In this document: piece by piece, positions 20,865-31,393 of the stretch
Position numbering within the stretch: position 1 is the first letter of the stretch
Layout: every line of letters begins with the position of its first letter
Source: CAG-103 sp963627135
Lineage (GTDB): Bacteria > Bacillota > Clostridia > Oscillospirales > Oscillospiraceae
Direction: 5' to 3'
Length of the DNA: 33,507 nt
NCBI GenBank assembly: GCA_963627135.1
Contig: CAVFZY010000011.1
Coordinates: 1-33,507, forward strand
Notes under the pieces: model-generated
The model's database searches: none
What the model saw: the letters and a program-made list of their open reading frames with translations, nothing else
What the model was told of the DNA's origin: nothing
Position numbers and translations under genes: made by a program

Positions 20865-21586
20865 ACGTATACGAATGCAATACTCCGCACGAGCTGCTTG
20901 CGGGCAATCCCTATCCTGGGCGCGGCATCGTCATCGGCAGGACCCCGACCGGCAGGTGCGCGGTGGGCTACTTCATCATGGGGCGCAGCCGCAACAGCCG
21001 CAACCGCGTGTTCGAGCTGCAGGGCGACACGCTCTACACAAGACCGTTTGACGTCTCGCTGGTGGAGGACCCATCCCTCATCATCTATGCCGCGGTGCGC
21101 CGGTACGAAAACAACCTGATTGTGACAAACGGCGACCAGACCGACACGGTCTACGAGGGACTTATGGCGGGCAAAAGCTTTTCGCAGGCGCTCTCATCCC
21201 GCCGGTTCGAGCCGGACAAGCCGAACCTCACCCCGCGCATCAGCGGCATGGTGACGTTTTCGGACGATCATTTCTCCTATGAAATGAGCATTCTCAAGAG
21301 CGCCGACTCCGCGGGCACGGCCTGTAGCCGGTTTACGTTTTCCTACCCTGCGCTGCCGGGCATCGGGCATCTCATCCACACATACATGGGCGACGGGGAG
21401 GTGCTGCCCACCTTCTGCGGGGAGCCCCGCCGCGTGCGCATCGTCGATGACCTCGGCGAGTTCACAAACAGCATCTGGGAAAACCTCGATGCCGACAACC
21501 GCATTTCACTTTATACCCTCATGCTCGACCCGGTGTCGGGCGAAAACGAGTACCGGCTCATAAACAAAAACGGAGGCGCAGACTGA
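20861..21586 (+). CDS. purO: IMP cyclohydrolase, PurO-like (separate from AICAR formyltransferase)
   Basis: This 241-residue protein is assigned to the PF07826-type IMP cyclohydrolases, first known as archaeal PurO, which close the last ring FAICAR -> IMP. Supporting segments are NPYPGRGIVIGRTPTGRCAVGYFIMGRS at the start, IIYAAVRRYENNLIVTNGDQTD, and PNLTPRISG with FSYPALPGIGHLIHTYMGDG. It has no similarity to the MGS-like domain of PurH. ATG at 20861 overlaps the purN stop and has AAGGAGAGAC upstream. Its TGA overlaps the purB ATG. The separate formyltransferase at 23069 supplies its substrate, so together they replace bifunctional PurH. Symbol by analogy. Confidence 0.85.
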   Translation: MNVYECNTPHELLAGNPYPGRGIVIGRTPTGRCAVGYFIMGRSRNSRNRVFELQGDTLYTRPFDVSLVEDPSLIIYAAVRRYENNLIVTNGDQTDTVYEGLMAGKSFSQALSSRRFEPDKPNLTPRISGMVTFSDDHFSYEMSILKSADSAGTACSRFTFSYPALPGIGHLIHTYMGDGEVLPTFCGEPRRVRIVDDLGEFTNSIWENLDADNRISLYTLMLDPVSGENEYRLINKNGGAD

Positions 21587-23022
21587 TGGCGGCAAACCAA
21601 GACGGATATATTTCTCCGCTCTCCACGCGTTATGCAAGCGCGGAGATGCAGCATATCTTTTCCGAAAACTTCAAGTTCCGCACATGGCGCAGGCTGTGGC
21701 TTGCCCTTGCCCGCGCCGAAAAGACTTTGGGGCTTGACATCACCGACGAACAAATCGCCGAGATGGAAGCGCATCTCGACGACATAAACTACGACGTGGC
21801 CGAGCCGCGCGAGCGGGAGGTGCGCCATGACGTGATGGCGCACGTCTACGCCTTCGGCAAACAGTGCCCCAAGGCGGAGCCGATTATACACCTGGGCGCG
21901 ACAAGCTGCTATGTCGGGGACAACACCGACGTCATCATCCTGCGGGAGGCATCTCAAATCATCCTCAAAAAAGCGGTGCAGGTGCTTCGCAATCTTTCGA
22001 AATTTGCTGGGGAGTATAAGTCCCTGCCCTGCCTTGCCTATACCCATCTGCAGCCCGCGCAGCTCACCACGGTGGGCAAGCGCGCGACGCTCTGGATGTA
22101 CGAGCTGACGCAGGACATCGAAAACATGGAATTTCAGCTTTCGCGCCTCAAACTGCGCGGCAGCAAGGGCACAACCGGCACGCAGGCAAGCTTCATGGAG
22201 CTTTTTGGCGGGGATGAGGAGAAGGTAAAGCGCCTTGAGGAGCTTATTGCCGCAGAAATGGGCTTTTCCGCATGCGTTCCCGTCTCCGGCCAGACATATT
22301 CGCGCAAGGTCGACGCGTATTTTCTGTCGGTGCTCTCGGGCTTTGCGCAGAGCGCGTATAAGTTTTCGAACGACCTGCGTCTTCTGCAGTCCTTTGAGGA
22401 GATGGAGGAGCCGTTTGAGGCCTGCCAGATCGGCTCGTCCGCGATGCCCTATAAGCGCAACCCCATGCGCAGCGAGCGCATCTCCGCCCTGGCGCGGTAT
22501 GTCATCATCGACTCGCTCAATCCCGCGGTCACGGCGGGCACACAGTGGTTCGAGCGCACGCTCGACGACAGCGCCAACAAGCGCCTGTCCGTGTCGGAGG
22601 CGTTTCTCGCGGTCGACGCGATTCTCAACATCTACATCAACATCACCGACGGTCTTGTGGTGTACGACCGTGTCGTTACCCGCCGCGTGATGGAAAAGCT
22701 GCCGTTTATGGCGACCGAAAACATCATGATGGAAAGCGTCAAGCGCGGCGGCAACCGCCAGCGACTGCACGAGGCACTGCGTGTGCACTCCCACGCGGCG
22801 GCAAAGCGCGTCAAGCTTGAGGGCGGGGCAAACGACCTCATCGAGCGCATCGCGAATGACCCTCTCTTCCCGCTCACCCGCCAGGAGATAGAAAAGCACC
22901 TCGACCCTGCGCTCTATATCGGGCGCAGCGTCTCACAGGTCGGGGAATTTCTCGGGGACGTCATCGCGCCGATACTTTCCCGCTACCCGAACGACGACAT
23001 CCATACCGAGCTTAAGGTTTAA
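21586..23022 (+). CDS. purB: Adenylosuccinate lyase PurB
   Basis: This 478-residue fumarase-superfamily enzyme removes fumarate from SAICAR and from adenylosuccinate. The signature is GSSAMPYKRNPM (residues 283-294), with the flexible catalytic Ser. Other motifs: SPLSTRYAS at the start, HLGATSCYVGDNTD and TKLQPAQ-equivalent YTHLQPAQLTTVGKRA. The C-terminal domain (EALRVHSHAAAKRVKLEGG) matches the animal/Clostridial long form rather than the shorter Bacillus form. The ATG overlaps the previous stop codon, with GGAGG upstream. Confidence 0.97.
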   Translation: MAANQDGYISPLSTRYASAEMQHIFSENFKFRTWRRLWLALARAEKTLGLDITDEQIAEMEAHLDDINYDVAEPREREVRHDVMAHVYAFGKQCPKAEPIIHLGATSCYVGDNTDVIILREASQIILKKAVQVLRNLSKFAGEYKSLPCLAYTHLQPAQLTTVGKRATLWMYELTQDIENMEFQLSRLKLRGSKGTTGTQASFMELFGGDEEKVKRLEELIAAEMGFSACVPVSGQTYSRKVDAYFLSVLSGFAQSAYKFSNDLRLLQSFEEMEEPFEACQIGSSAMPYKRNPMRSERISALARYVIIDSLNPAVTAGTQWFERTLDDSANKRLSVSEAFLAVDAILNIYINITDGLVVYDRVVTRRVMEKLPFMATENIMMESVKRGGNRQRLHEALRVHSHAAAKRVKLEGGANDLIERIANDPLFPLTRQEIEKHLDPALYIGRSVSQVGEFLGDVIAPILSRYPNDDIHTELKV

Positions 23023-23068
23023 AATACGGCTGCCCGACGCAGCACAACACGAATACGGAGGCATGGTC

Positions 23069-24253
23069 ATGAACGAGTTTTCTCTCAAATACGGCTGCAA
23101 CCCGAATCAGAAGCCTGCGCGCATCTTCATGGAAAATGGCGCGGACCTGCCCGTGGAAATTCTCTGCGGGCGCCCGGGATACATAAACTTCCTCGACGCG
23201 TTTAACTCCTGGCAGCTGGTGCGCGAGCTGCGCGCCGCGACCGGTATGCCCTGTGCCGCGTCCTTCAAGCACGTGAGCCCTACAAGCGCAGCGCTGGGTC
23301 TGCCGCTGCCGGACACCCTCAAGCGCGCATGCTTTGTCGACGATATCGCCGGACTCGACGATTCCCCGCTTGCCTGCGCCTATGCCCGCGCACGCGGCAC
23401 CGACCGTATGAGTTCCTTCGGCGACTGGGCGGCGCTGTCGGACGTGTGCGATGCCACCACCGCGATGATTCTCAAGCGCGAGGTCTCCGATGGCATCATC
23501 GCCCCGGGCTACACCGACGAGGCGCTCGAGATTCTGCGCAACAAGCGCAAGGGCAGCTACAACATCATCAGGATTGACCCCGACTATGAGCCCGCCGAGC
23601 TTGAGCGCAAGCAGGTGTTCGGCGTGACCTTCGAACAGGGACACAACAACTGCAAAATCGACGAGGCGCTGCTCGCGAACGTCGTCACCGAGAACAAGAC
23701 CCTTCCCGAAAGCGCCAAGCGCGACCTGCTGGTGTCGCTCATCACCCTCAAGTACACGCAGTCGAATTCCGTGTGCTTTGCGGCGAGCGGGCAGGCCATC
23801 GGCGTCGGTGCGGGGCAGCAGTCGCGCATACACTGCACCCGTCTCGCGGGGGGCAAGGCGGATACATGGCACCTGCGCCAGTACGAAAAGGTGCTGGGGC
23901 TGCCGTTTCTCCCCACACTCGGCAGGGCCGACCGCGACAACGTCATCGACGGCTATATCAACAAGAATGAAGAGGATGTCTGTGCCGACGGCATCTGGCA
24001 GCGGTACTTCACCCGCCGCCCGGACCCTCTCACGCCCGAGGAGGTTGCGGCGTACCTTGCGACAATCACCGATGTCGCGCTGGGCTCCGACGCGTTTTTC
24101 CCCTTCTCCGACAATATTGAGCGGGCTTTCCGCAGCGGTGTGCGCTATGTGGCGCAGCCCGGCGGCTCTATCCGCGACGACATCGTCATCGATGCCTGCA
24201 ACAGCCACGGCATGGCCATGGCATTCACCGGTCTTCGCCTTTTCCACCATTGA
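23069..24253 (+). CDS. purH: Stand-alone AICAR formyltransferase (PurH C-terminal domain only)
   Basis: This 394-residue enzyme formylates AICAR with 10-formyl-THF. It starts SLKYGCNPNQKPARIF, the beginning of the AICARFT domain in bifunctional PurH; the usual ~200-residue IMP cyclohydrolase domain is absent. The catalytic Lys67-His68 pair is present in SFKHVSPTSAA. Other motifs: SFGDWAALSD, LKYTQSNSVCFA, GQAIGVGAGQQSRIHCTRLAG and the end YVAQPGGSIRDD. I start at ATG 23069 because GGAG at 23057-23060 is too close to the ATG at 23063. It lies 46 bp after purB. Ring closure then falls to the PurO-like protein. Confidence 0.94.
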   Translation: MNEFSLKYGCNPNQKPARIFMENGADLPVEILCGRPGYINFLDAFNSWQLVRELRAATGMPCAASFKHVSPTSAALGLPLPDTLKRACFVDDIAGLDDSPLACAYARARGTDRMSSFGDWAALSDVCDATTAMILKREVSDGIIAPGYTDEALEILRNKRKGSYNIIRIDPDYEPAELERKQVFGVTFEQGHNNCKIDEALLANVVTENKTLPESAKRDLLVSLITLKYTQSNSVCFAASGQAIGVGAGQQSRIHCTRLAGGKADTWHLRQYEKVLGLPFLPTLGRADRDNVIDGYINKNEEDVCADGIWQRYFTRRPDPLTPEEVAAYLATITDVALGSDAFFPFSDNIERAFRSGVRYVAQPGGSIRDDIVIDACNSHGMAMAFTGLRLFHH

Positions 24254-24373
24254 TAACGCAAATCCCACTGCTGTTTCCTGAGAAAATGGTCCCCCGCCCT
24301 TCGGAAGGGCGGAATAAAAGGATTTTTAAACATATATGCCGCCTCATCTGGCGGCGTGGGGAGGAGTATTATT
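24254..24373 (+). other. Intergenic leader with two hairpins before purD
   Basis: Two perfect stems: CCGCCCTT/AAGGGCGG (24294-24301/24305-24312, loop CGG) followed by AATAAAAGGATTTTT, and GCCGCC/GGCGGC (24338-24343/24350-24355). The second ends just before the GGAGGAG site of purD. This is the largest gap downstream of purC in an otherwise tight operon and may be a site of partial termination, mRNA processing, or a degraded intergenic repeat. Confidence 0.5.
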
Positions 24374-25651
24374 ATGAAGCTGCTTGTGGTCGGCTCCGGC
24401 GGTCGTGAACACGCCATCATCAAAAAGCTCCGCGAGAATAAATCTGTCACCGAAATCATCGCCGCACCTGGAAACGGCGGCATTGCCGCTGACGCGAGGT
24501 GCGTAAACGTTGCTGCAAAGGACATCGAGGGGCTTGTCGCCCTTGCTCTGCGGGAGAAGGTCGACTACGCCGTTGTCGCCCCCGACGACCCACTGGTTCT
24601 GGGCGCTGTGGACGCGCTGACCGCCGCGGGTGTGCCCTGCTTTGGCCCCGACAAGCGCGCCGCGATTATCGAGGGCAGCAAGGTGTTTTCAAAGTCCCTC
24701 ATGAAGAAATACGGCATTCCCACTGCAGACTACGAGGCGTTTACCGACCTGGACGCGGCGCTCAAATACATCGACACCGCGTCGGTGCCGGTGGTTGTCA
24801 AGGCGGACGGTCTGGCGCTCGGCAAGGGCGTCATAATCGCCGAGACCCGCGAGGAGGCCAAGGCCGCCGCCACATCCATGATGCGCGACGGCAAGTTCGG
24901 CGACAGCGGCCGGCAGGTCGTCATCGAGGAGTTTCTCGCTGGGCCCGAGGTATCGGTGCTCACCTTCACCGACGGGGAAACCGTGGTGCCGATGGTGTCC
25001 TCCATGGACCATAAGCGCGCGAAGGACGGCGACCGCGGTCTCAACACCGGCGGCATGGGTACCATCGCCCCGAACCCGTTTTATACCCCCGAAATTGCGG
25101 ATGCGTGCATGGAAAAGATCTTCCTGCCCACAATACGCGCCATGAAGAAGGAAAACCGCACATTCCGCGGTTGCCTCTATTTCGGGCTCATGCTCACGCC
25201 CGCGGGACCGCGCGTCATAGAGTATAACTGCCGCTTCGGCGACCCCGAAACACAGGTTGTGCTGCCGCTGCTCAAAAGCAACCTGCTCACGATAATGCAG
25301 GCGACAACAAACGGTACGCTTTCCGATACCGCCGTCGAGTGGGATACCGGCGCCGCCTGCTGCGTCGTTGTGGCGTCCGATGGATATCCCGAGCATTATG
25401 ACACCGGTTACCCTCTCACAATGGATGCCGATGCTGCGGCGCACACATATGTCGCGGGCGCCAAAATACGGGAGGATGGGGTGATGGTCACCTCCGGCGG
25501 GCGTGTCGCGGGCGTCACAGCAACCGCGCCGACATTGCGGGAGGCAATATCCGCCGCGTATGAACGCGTCGGGCACGTACACTTCGAAAACGCCTATTGC
25601 CGCCGTGACATCGGTGCACGTGCGCTTGCGGTACTGCAGAAGGAGGAATAA
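24374..25651 (+). CDS. purD: Phosphoribosylamine-glycine ligase PurD
   Basis: This 425-residue ATP-grasp enzyme makes GAR from phosphoribosylamine and glycine. It starts MKLLVVGSGGREHAI, with FGPDKRAAIIEGSK, then the ATP-grasp strand PVVVKADGLALGKGVIIA, the RGLNTGGMGT-like segment DGDRGLNTGGMGTIAP and CRFGDPETQVVLP near the metal site. ATG at 24374 follows GGAGGAG. Four bases separate its stop from the purL start. Confidence 0.97.
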   Translation: MKLLVVGSGGREHAIIKKLRENKSVTEIIAAPGNGGIAADARCVNVAAKDIEGLVALALREKVDYAVVAPDDPLVLGAVDALTAAGVPCFGPDKRAAIIEGSKVFSKSLMKKYGIPTADYEAFTDLDAALKYIDTASVPVVVKADGLALGKGVIIAETREEAKAAATSMMRDGKFGDSGRQVVIEEFLAGPEVSVLTFTDGETVVPMVSSMDHKRAKDGDRGLNTGGMGTIAPNPFYTPEIADACMEKIFLPTIRAMKKENRTFRGCLYFGLMLTPAGPRVIEYNCRFGDPETQVVLPLLKSNLLTIMQATTNGTLSDTAVEWDTGAACCVVVASDGYPEHYDTGYPLTMDADAAAHTYVAGAKIREDGVMVTSGGRVAGVTATAPTLREAISAAYERVGHVHFENAYCRRDIGARALAVLQKEE

Positions 25652-25655
25652 TCCG

Positions 25656-28600
25656 ATGGTCTATCGTGTATTCGTCGAAAAACGGGAGGCACTTGCCGCC
25701 GACGCCGCGGCGCTTCTCTCGGAGGCGCGGGAAATCCCCGGCGTTTCGCATCTCGAGCGTGTGCGCATATTAAACCGCTACGACGTCGAGAACATCATGC
25801 CAGATTTGTTTGCATATGCCGTCAAAGCCGTTTTTTCGGAATCGCAGGTGGATATTGTCACCCGCGAGCTTGCCACCGATGGCGCTGCGGTGTTCGCGGT
25901 CGAATACCTGCCTGGGCAGTTTGACCAGCGCGCGGACTCCGCGGCGCAGTGCATACAGATCCTGTCGCAGGGCGAGCGCCCGAACGTTCGCAGCGCGAGG
26001 GTCTATCTCCTCTACGGCGCGCTGACGCCCGACGAGGTCGCCGCCGTTAAAAAGCACGTCATAAACCCCGTTGATTCGCGCGAGGCATCGCTTGCCCTGC
26101 CCTACACACTCGCGGTGCGGTACGACATACCCGCCGACGTGGAAATCCTTTCGGGCTTTCGTGGCGCATCGGACGATGCGCTTTCAAAGCTCATCGATGC
26201 GCGGGGACTCGCGATGGATCTCGACGACATTCGTTTCTGCCGCGAATACTTCGAAAAAGAAGGGCGCGACCCCACTATCACCGAAATCCGCATGATAGAC
26301 ACATACTGGTCGGACCACTGCCGGCACACAACGTTTTCCACAACGCTCGACAGCATAAAATTCGACGACCCGCTGGCGGAGCAAACATACAAGGAATACC
26401 TCGCCGCGCGTAAGGCTCTGGGGCGCACAAAGCCCGTAAACCTCATGGACATCGCGACGCTTGCGGTAAAGCACCTGCGCAAGACCGGACAGCTCGCGAG
26501 GCTCGACGAGTCCGAGGAGATAAATGCCTGCACGGTGAAGATTACCGTCAACGTCGACGGGCATGACGAGCCCTGGCTCCTCCTCTTTAAGAACGAAACC
26601 CACAACCACCCGACGGAGATCGAGCCCTTCGGCGGCGCGGCGACCTGCATCGGCGGCGCGATTCGCGACCCGCTCTCCGGACGCTCCTATGTATACGGGG
26701 CAATGCGCCTCACCGGTGCGGGCAGCCCGCTGCAGAGCATCGCGGACACACTGCCCGGGAAGCTCCCGCAGAAGACCATCTGCCGCACCGCAGCGGCGGG
26801 CTATGCCTCCTACGGCAACCAGATCGGACTTGCCACCGGCATTGTCGACGAGCTCTATCACCCCGGCTACGCCGCAAAGCGCATGGAGGTCGGCGCGGTC
26901 ATCGCCGCGACACCTGAAAAGAATGTCCGGCGCGAGATACCCGCGCCCGGCGACGTTGTCATTCTGCTGGGCGGCAGAACCGGCCGCGACGGCTGCGGCG
27001 GTGCCACCGGCGCATCGAAGTCCCACACCGTTTCCTCCCTCGAGACCTGCGGAGCGGAGGTGCAGAAGGGCAACGCCCCCGAGGAGCGCAAGCTCCAGCG
27101 CCTCTTCCGCAGCTATGAGGCCTGCCGCATGATAAAGCGCTGCAACGACTTCGGCGCGGGCGGCGTATCAGTCGCCATCGGCGAGCTTGCCGACGGGCTT
27201 GACATCGACCTTGACACCGTCCCGAAGAAGTACGAGGGTCTCGACGGCACTGAGCTTGCCATCAGCGAATCGCAGGAGCGCATGGCGGTTGTCGTCGAAA
27301 GCAAGGACGCCGAGCGCTTCCTCGCCCTTGCGGAGGGCGAAAATCTCGAGGCAACAGTGGTGGCACACGTCACCGCCTCCCCCCGCCTTGTCATGCACTG
27401 GCGCGGCAAGACCATTGTGGACGTTTCGCGCGAATTTCTCGCCTCAAACGGGGCGGAAAAGCACATCGACGTGCATGTCGAGGCCCCGCAGCCCTATGAC
27501 AAGGCGATCCCCCTCGACTTTGTACAGGGTTACCGCGCGCTGGCGCAGGACCTCAATGTCTGCTCGCGGCAGGGTCTTAGCGAGCGCTTCGATTCCACCA
27601 TCGGCGCGGGCAGCGTGCTGATGCCCTTCGGCGGCAGAAATCAGCGCACACCGGTGCAGGCAATGGTGCAGAAAATCTCGCTTGAGCACGGGCACACCGA
27701 TGACTGCTCGCTGATGGCGTGGGGATATAACCCCTATATCTCCGAGTGCGACGGCTATCGCGGGGCATATCTCGCGGTGGTGGAGAGTGTCTCGAAGCTG
27801 ATTGCCACCGGTGCGAAGTTCGAGCACGTATACCTCACTTTCCAGGAATATTTCGAGCGCCTTCGCCGTGAGCCCGAGCGCTGGGGCAAGCCCACCGCCG
27901 CGCTTCTGGGCGCGTTTGCCGCACAGATGAACCTCTGCATCGGCGCCGTGGGCGGTAAGGACTCCATGAGCGGCTCGTTCGAGTCTCTCGACGTGCCCCC
28001 GACGCTCATCTCCTTCGCGGTGACAACCGCAAAGACCGGCGACATCGTTTCGAACGACGCCAAGCGCGCAGGCGACAGACTTGTGCTGCTCGCCCCGCAG
28101 TACGACCGAAACGGCCTGCCGGACACGAAGTCTCTCCTTGCGGTATATGACCGCGTGCACACGCTGCTTTCGAGCGGCCGGGCGGTCGCCGCCTATACCC
28201 CCGCATTTGGCGGTGTGGCGGAGGCGGTGCTCAAAATGTGTCTCGGCAACAATCTCGGCTGCCGCTTTGACGCAGCGCTCACGCGCGAGGCGCTCTTCGG
28301 CTATAACTACGGTGCCTTCGTGCTGGAGGTTGCACCTGACGTCGATGAGGGTGTTGCCCTCGGCGTGCTCACAAGCGATGCCGTGCTCGCGCAAAACGGC
28401 TTGAGCATCTCGCTTTCCGAGCTTTCCTCCCTCTACGACAACGTTCTCGAGAGCGTATATCCCACCTGCGCGGGCGAAAGCGTCCCCGTCGAGACGCTCT
28501 CCTGTGAGGAGGCACCCCGTGTCAGTGCCCACACCAAGTGTGCGCGGCCTCGCGTGCTCATCCCGGTGTTCCCGGGCACGAACTGCGAGTACGACAGTGC

Positions 28601-29342
28601 CCGCGCCGTGGAGGATGCCGGTGCCGAGGCGCAGATTATGGTGCTCAATAACCTCACGCCGGAGGGGATCGCAGACAGCACCGACCGCTTTGCTGAGGCA
28701 CTGAAATCCGCGCAGATGGTCTTCATCCCCGGCGGCTTCTCCGGCGGCGACGAGCCGGACGGCTCCGGCAAGTTCATCACCGCGTTCTTCCGCAATGCCG
28801 CCGTGCGCGAGCAGGTCACCGAGCTACTCGAACGCCGCGACGGTCTTATGTGCGGCATTTGCAACGGCTTCCAGGCGCTTATCAAGCTGGGACTGGTGCC
28901 CTACGGCAGGATTATCGACACAGACGCAGCCTGCCCGACGCTCACCTACAACACCATCGGCCGGCACCAGTCAAAGATTGTGCGCGTAAGAGTCGCCTCG
29001 AACCGTTCGCCGTGGCTTGCCGGGACCCATGTCGGCGACATCTACAGCGTGCCGATTTCCCACGGTGAGGGGCGCTTCATCGCGGACGAATCACACATCC
29101 GTGCCCTTGCCGCGAACGGTCAGATCGCCACACAGTATGTGGATGCGAATGGCAATGCGACAAGTGACATACGCTTTAACCCGAACGGCTCGCTTTGGGC
29201 GGTGGAGGGCATCACCTCCCCCGACGGACGCGTATTCGGCAAGATGGGCCACGCCGAGCGCATCGGCGCGGGGCTTTATAAAAACGTCCCTGGCGAATAC
29301 GACATGAAGATGTTCGCCTCCGCCGTTCGGTACTTCAAATAA
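25656..29342 (+). CDS. purL: Phosphoribosylformylglycinamidine synthase PurL (single chain with glutaminase)
   Basis: This 1228-residue enzyme turns FGAR into FGAM using glutamine and ATP. The N-terminal PurS-like and linker part is followed by the paired AIR-synthetase-like domains: YWSDHCRHTTFST, NETHNHPTEIEPFGGAATCIGGAIRD and GGKDSMSGSF. From about residue 965 comes the PurQ-type glutaminase: PVFPGTNCE, nucleophile Cys1069 (CGICNGFQ) and His1136/Glu1138 (SHGEGRF). Most Bacilli split this into PurS, PurQ and PurL; the one-chain form here is the Clostridial type, slightly shorter than the ~1300-residue proteobacterial enzyme. ATG at 25656 follows AGGAGGAATAATCCG. Confidence 0.97.
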   Translation: MVYRVFVEKREALAADAAALLSEAREIPGVSHLERVRILNRYDVENIMPDLFAYAVKAVFSESQVDIVTRELATDGAAVFAVEYLPGQFDQRADSAAQCIQILSQGERPNVRSARVYLLYGALTPDEVAAVKKHVINPVDSREASLALPYTLAVRYDIPADVEILSGFRGASDDALSKLIDARGLAMDLDDIRFCREYFEKEGRDPTITEIRMIDTYWSDHCRHTTFSTTLDSIKFDDPLAEQTYKEYLAARKALGRTKPVNLMDIATLAVKHLRKTGQLARLDESEEINACTVKITVNVDGHDEPWLLLFKNETHNHPTEIEPFGGAATCIGGAIRDPLSGRSYVYGAMRLTGAGSPLQSIADTLPGKLPQKTICRTAAAGYASYGNQIGLATGIVDELYHPGYAAKRMEVGAVIAATPEKNVRREIPAPGDVVILLGGRTGRDGCGGATGASKSHTVSSLETCGAEVQKGNAPEERKLQRLFRSYEACRMIKRCNDFGAGGVSVAIGELADGLDIDLDTVPKKYEGLDGTELAISESQERMAVVVESKDAERFLALAEGENLEATVVAHVTASPRLVMHWRGKTIVDVSREFLASNGAEKHIDVHVEAPQPYDKAIPLDFVQGYRALAQDLNVCSRQGLSERFDSTIGAGSVLMPFGGRNQRTPVQAMVQKISLEHGHTDDCSLMAWGYNPYISECDGYRGAYLAVVESVSKLIATGAKFEHVYLTFQEYFERLRREPERWGKPTAALLGAFAAQMNLCIGAVGGKDSMSGSFESLDVPPTLISFAVTTAKTGDIVSNDAKRAGDRLVLLAPQYDRNGLPDTKSLLAVYDRVHTLLSSGRAVAAYTPAFGGVAEAVLKMCLGNNLGCRFDAALTREALFGYNYGAFVLEVAPDVDEGVALGVLTSDAVLAQNGLSISLSELSSLYDNVLESVYPTCAGESVPVETLSCEEAPRVSAHTKCARPRVLIPVFPGTNCEYDSARAVEDAGAEAQIMVLNNLTPEGIADSTDRFAEALKSAQMVFIPGGFSGGDEPDGSGKFITAFFRNAAVREQVTELLERRDGLMCGICNGFQALIKLGLVPYGRIIDTDAACPTLTYNTIGRHQSKIVRVRVASNRSPWLAGTHVGDIYSVPISHGEGRFIADESHIRALAANGQIATQYVDANGNATSDIRFNPNGSLWAVEGITSPDGRVFGKMGHAERIGAGLYKNVPGEYDMKMFASAVRYFK

Positions 29343-29354
29343 GGGGGGATTTCC

Positions 29355-31025
<1,671 letters not shown>

Positions 31026-31044
31026 AGCGGCAAAACAAGCGGCA

Positions 31045-31185
31045 ATCGAGTAGGAGGTCGCTCATTATTTGAGCGACCGACCTCTCACACCACCATGCGT
31101 ACTGACCGGTATACGGCGGTTCAACCGCATAAGTGCAGGGACTCGCAGCAGCGGATATCGAAGTATCCTGCTGTTGCGAGTCTTT
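31045..31185 (-). mobile_element. 3' remnant of a group II intron (domains V-VI)
   Basis: Read on the minus strand, GAACCGCCGTATACC...GTACGCATGGTGGT (31122-31089) forms a domain-V-like hairpin, with ACCGCC pairing GGTGGT and a possible CGC triad. GTGAGAGG, a perfect 9-bp stem TGGTCG-type hairpin (GGTCGCTCA/TGAGCGACC, 31056-31064/31070-31078) and CCTACTCGAT follow: a domain VI whose AGG/CCT and GAG/CTC pairs leave one bulged A seven bases from the end. The intron would end near 31045. A strong 18-bp hairpin lies at 31142-31185. The 5' part and a complete maturase are missing. Recognition is from memory of intron 3' ends. Confidence 0.55.
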
Positions 31186-31264
31186 CGTTAATCAACCTCG
31201 AAGCTCGAATAAAGAATGATGGCTTAACCTTGCCTCCGTGTGATTTTGGCATAGAAACGGTTAA

Positions 31265-31393
31265 AAGCTCAATTTCCGTATCGGAGCAGTCACACATCTG
31301 GTGCGCTTTGAAGGTTTCAGCGAGGACGACGCGAAAGCGGCCTATGCCGAAGCCAACACGGCGAAGCCTGGCCTGTTCCCTGATACCGAATGA
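31265..31393 (+). pseudogene. C-terminal end of a truncated phage gene (portal position)
   Basis: An open frame ends AVTHLVRFEGFSEDDAKAAY followed by AEANTAKPGLFPDTE and a TGA that overlaps the MuF ATG. Upstream of about 31285 the sequence belongs to the intron debris, so the gene has lost its front. In phages the gene directly before a MuF/minor capsid gene is usually the portal, which is why I suggest portal; the fragment itself is too short to prove it. Confidence 0.45.

Noticed and set aside
31138..31300. Minus-strand frame ending in LATAGYFDIRCCESLHLCG as a maturase C-terminus
   Set aside because: The frame is open and near domain V, but most of it lies within a strong hairpin and it crosses into phage sequence; I cannot support it as a coding remnant.
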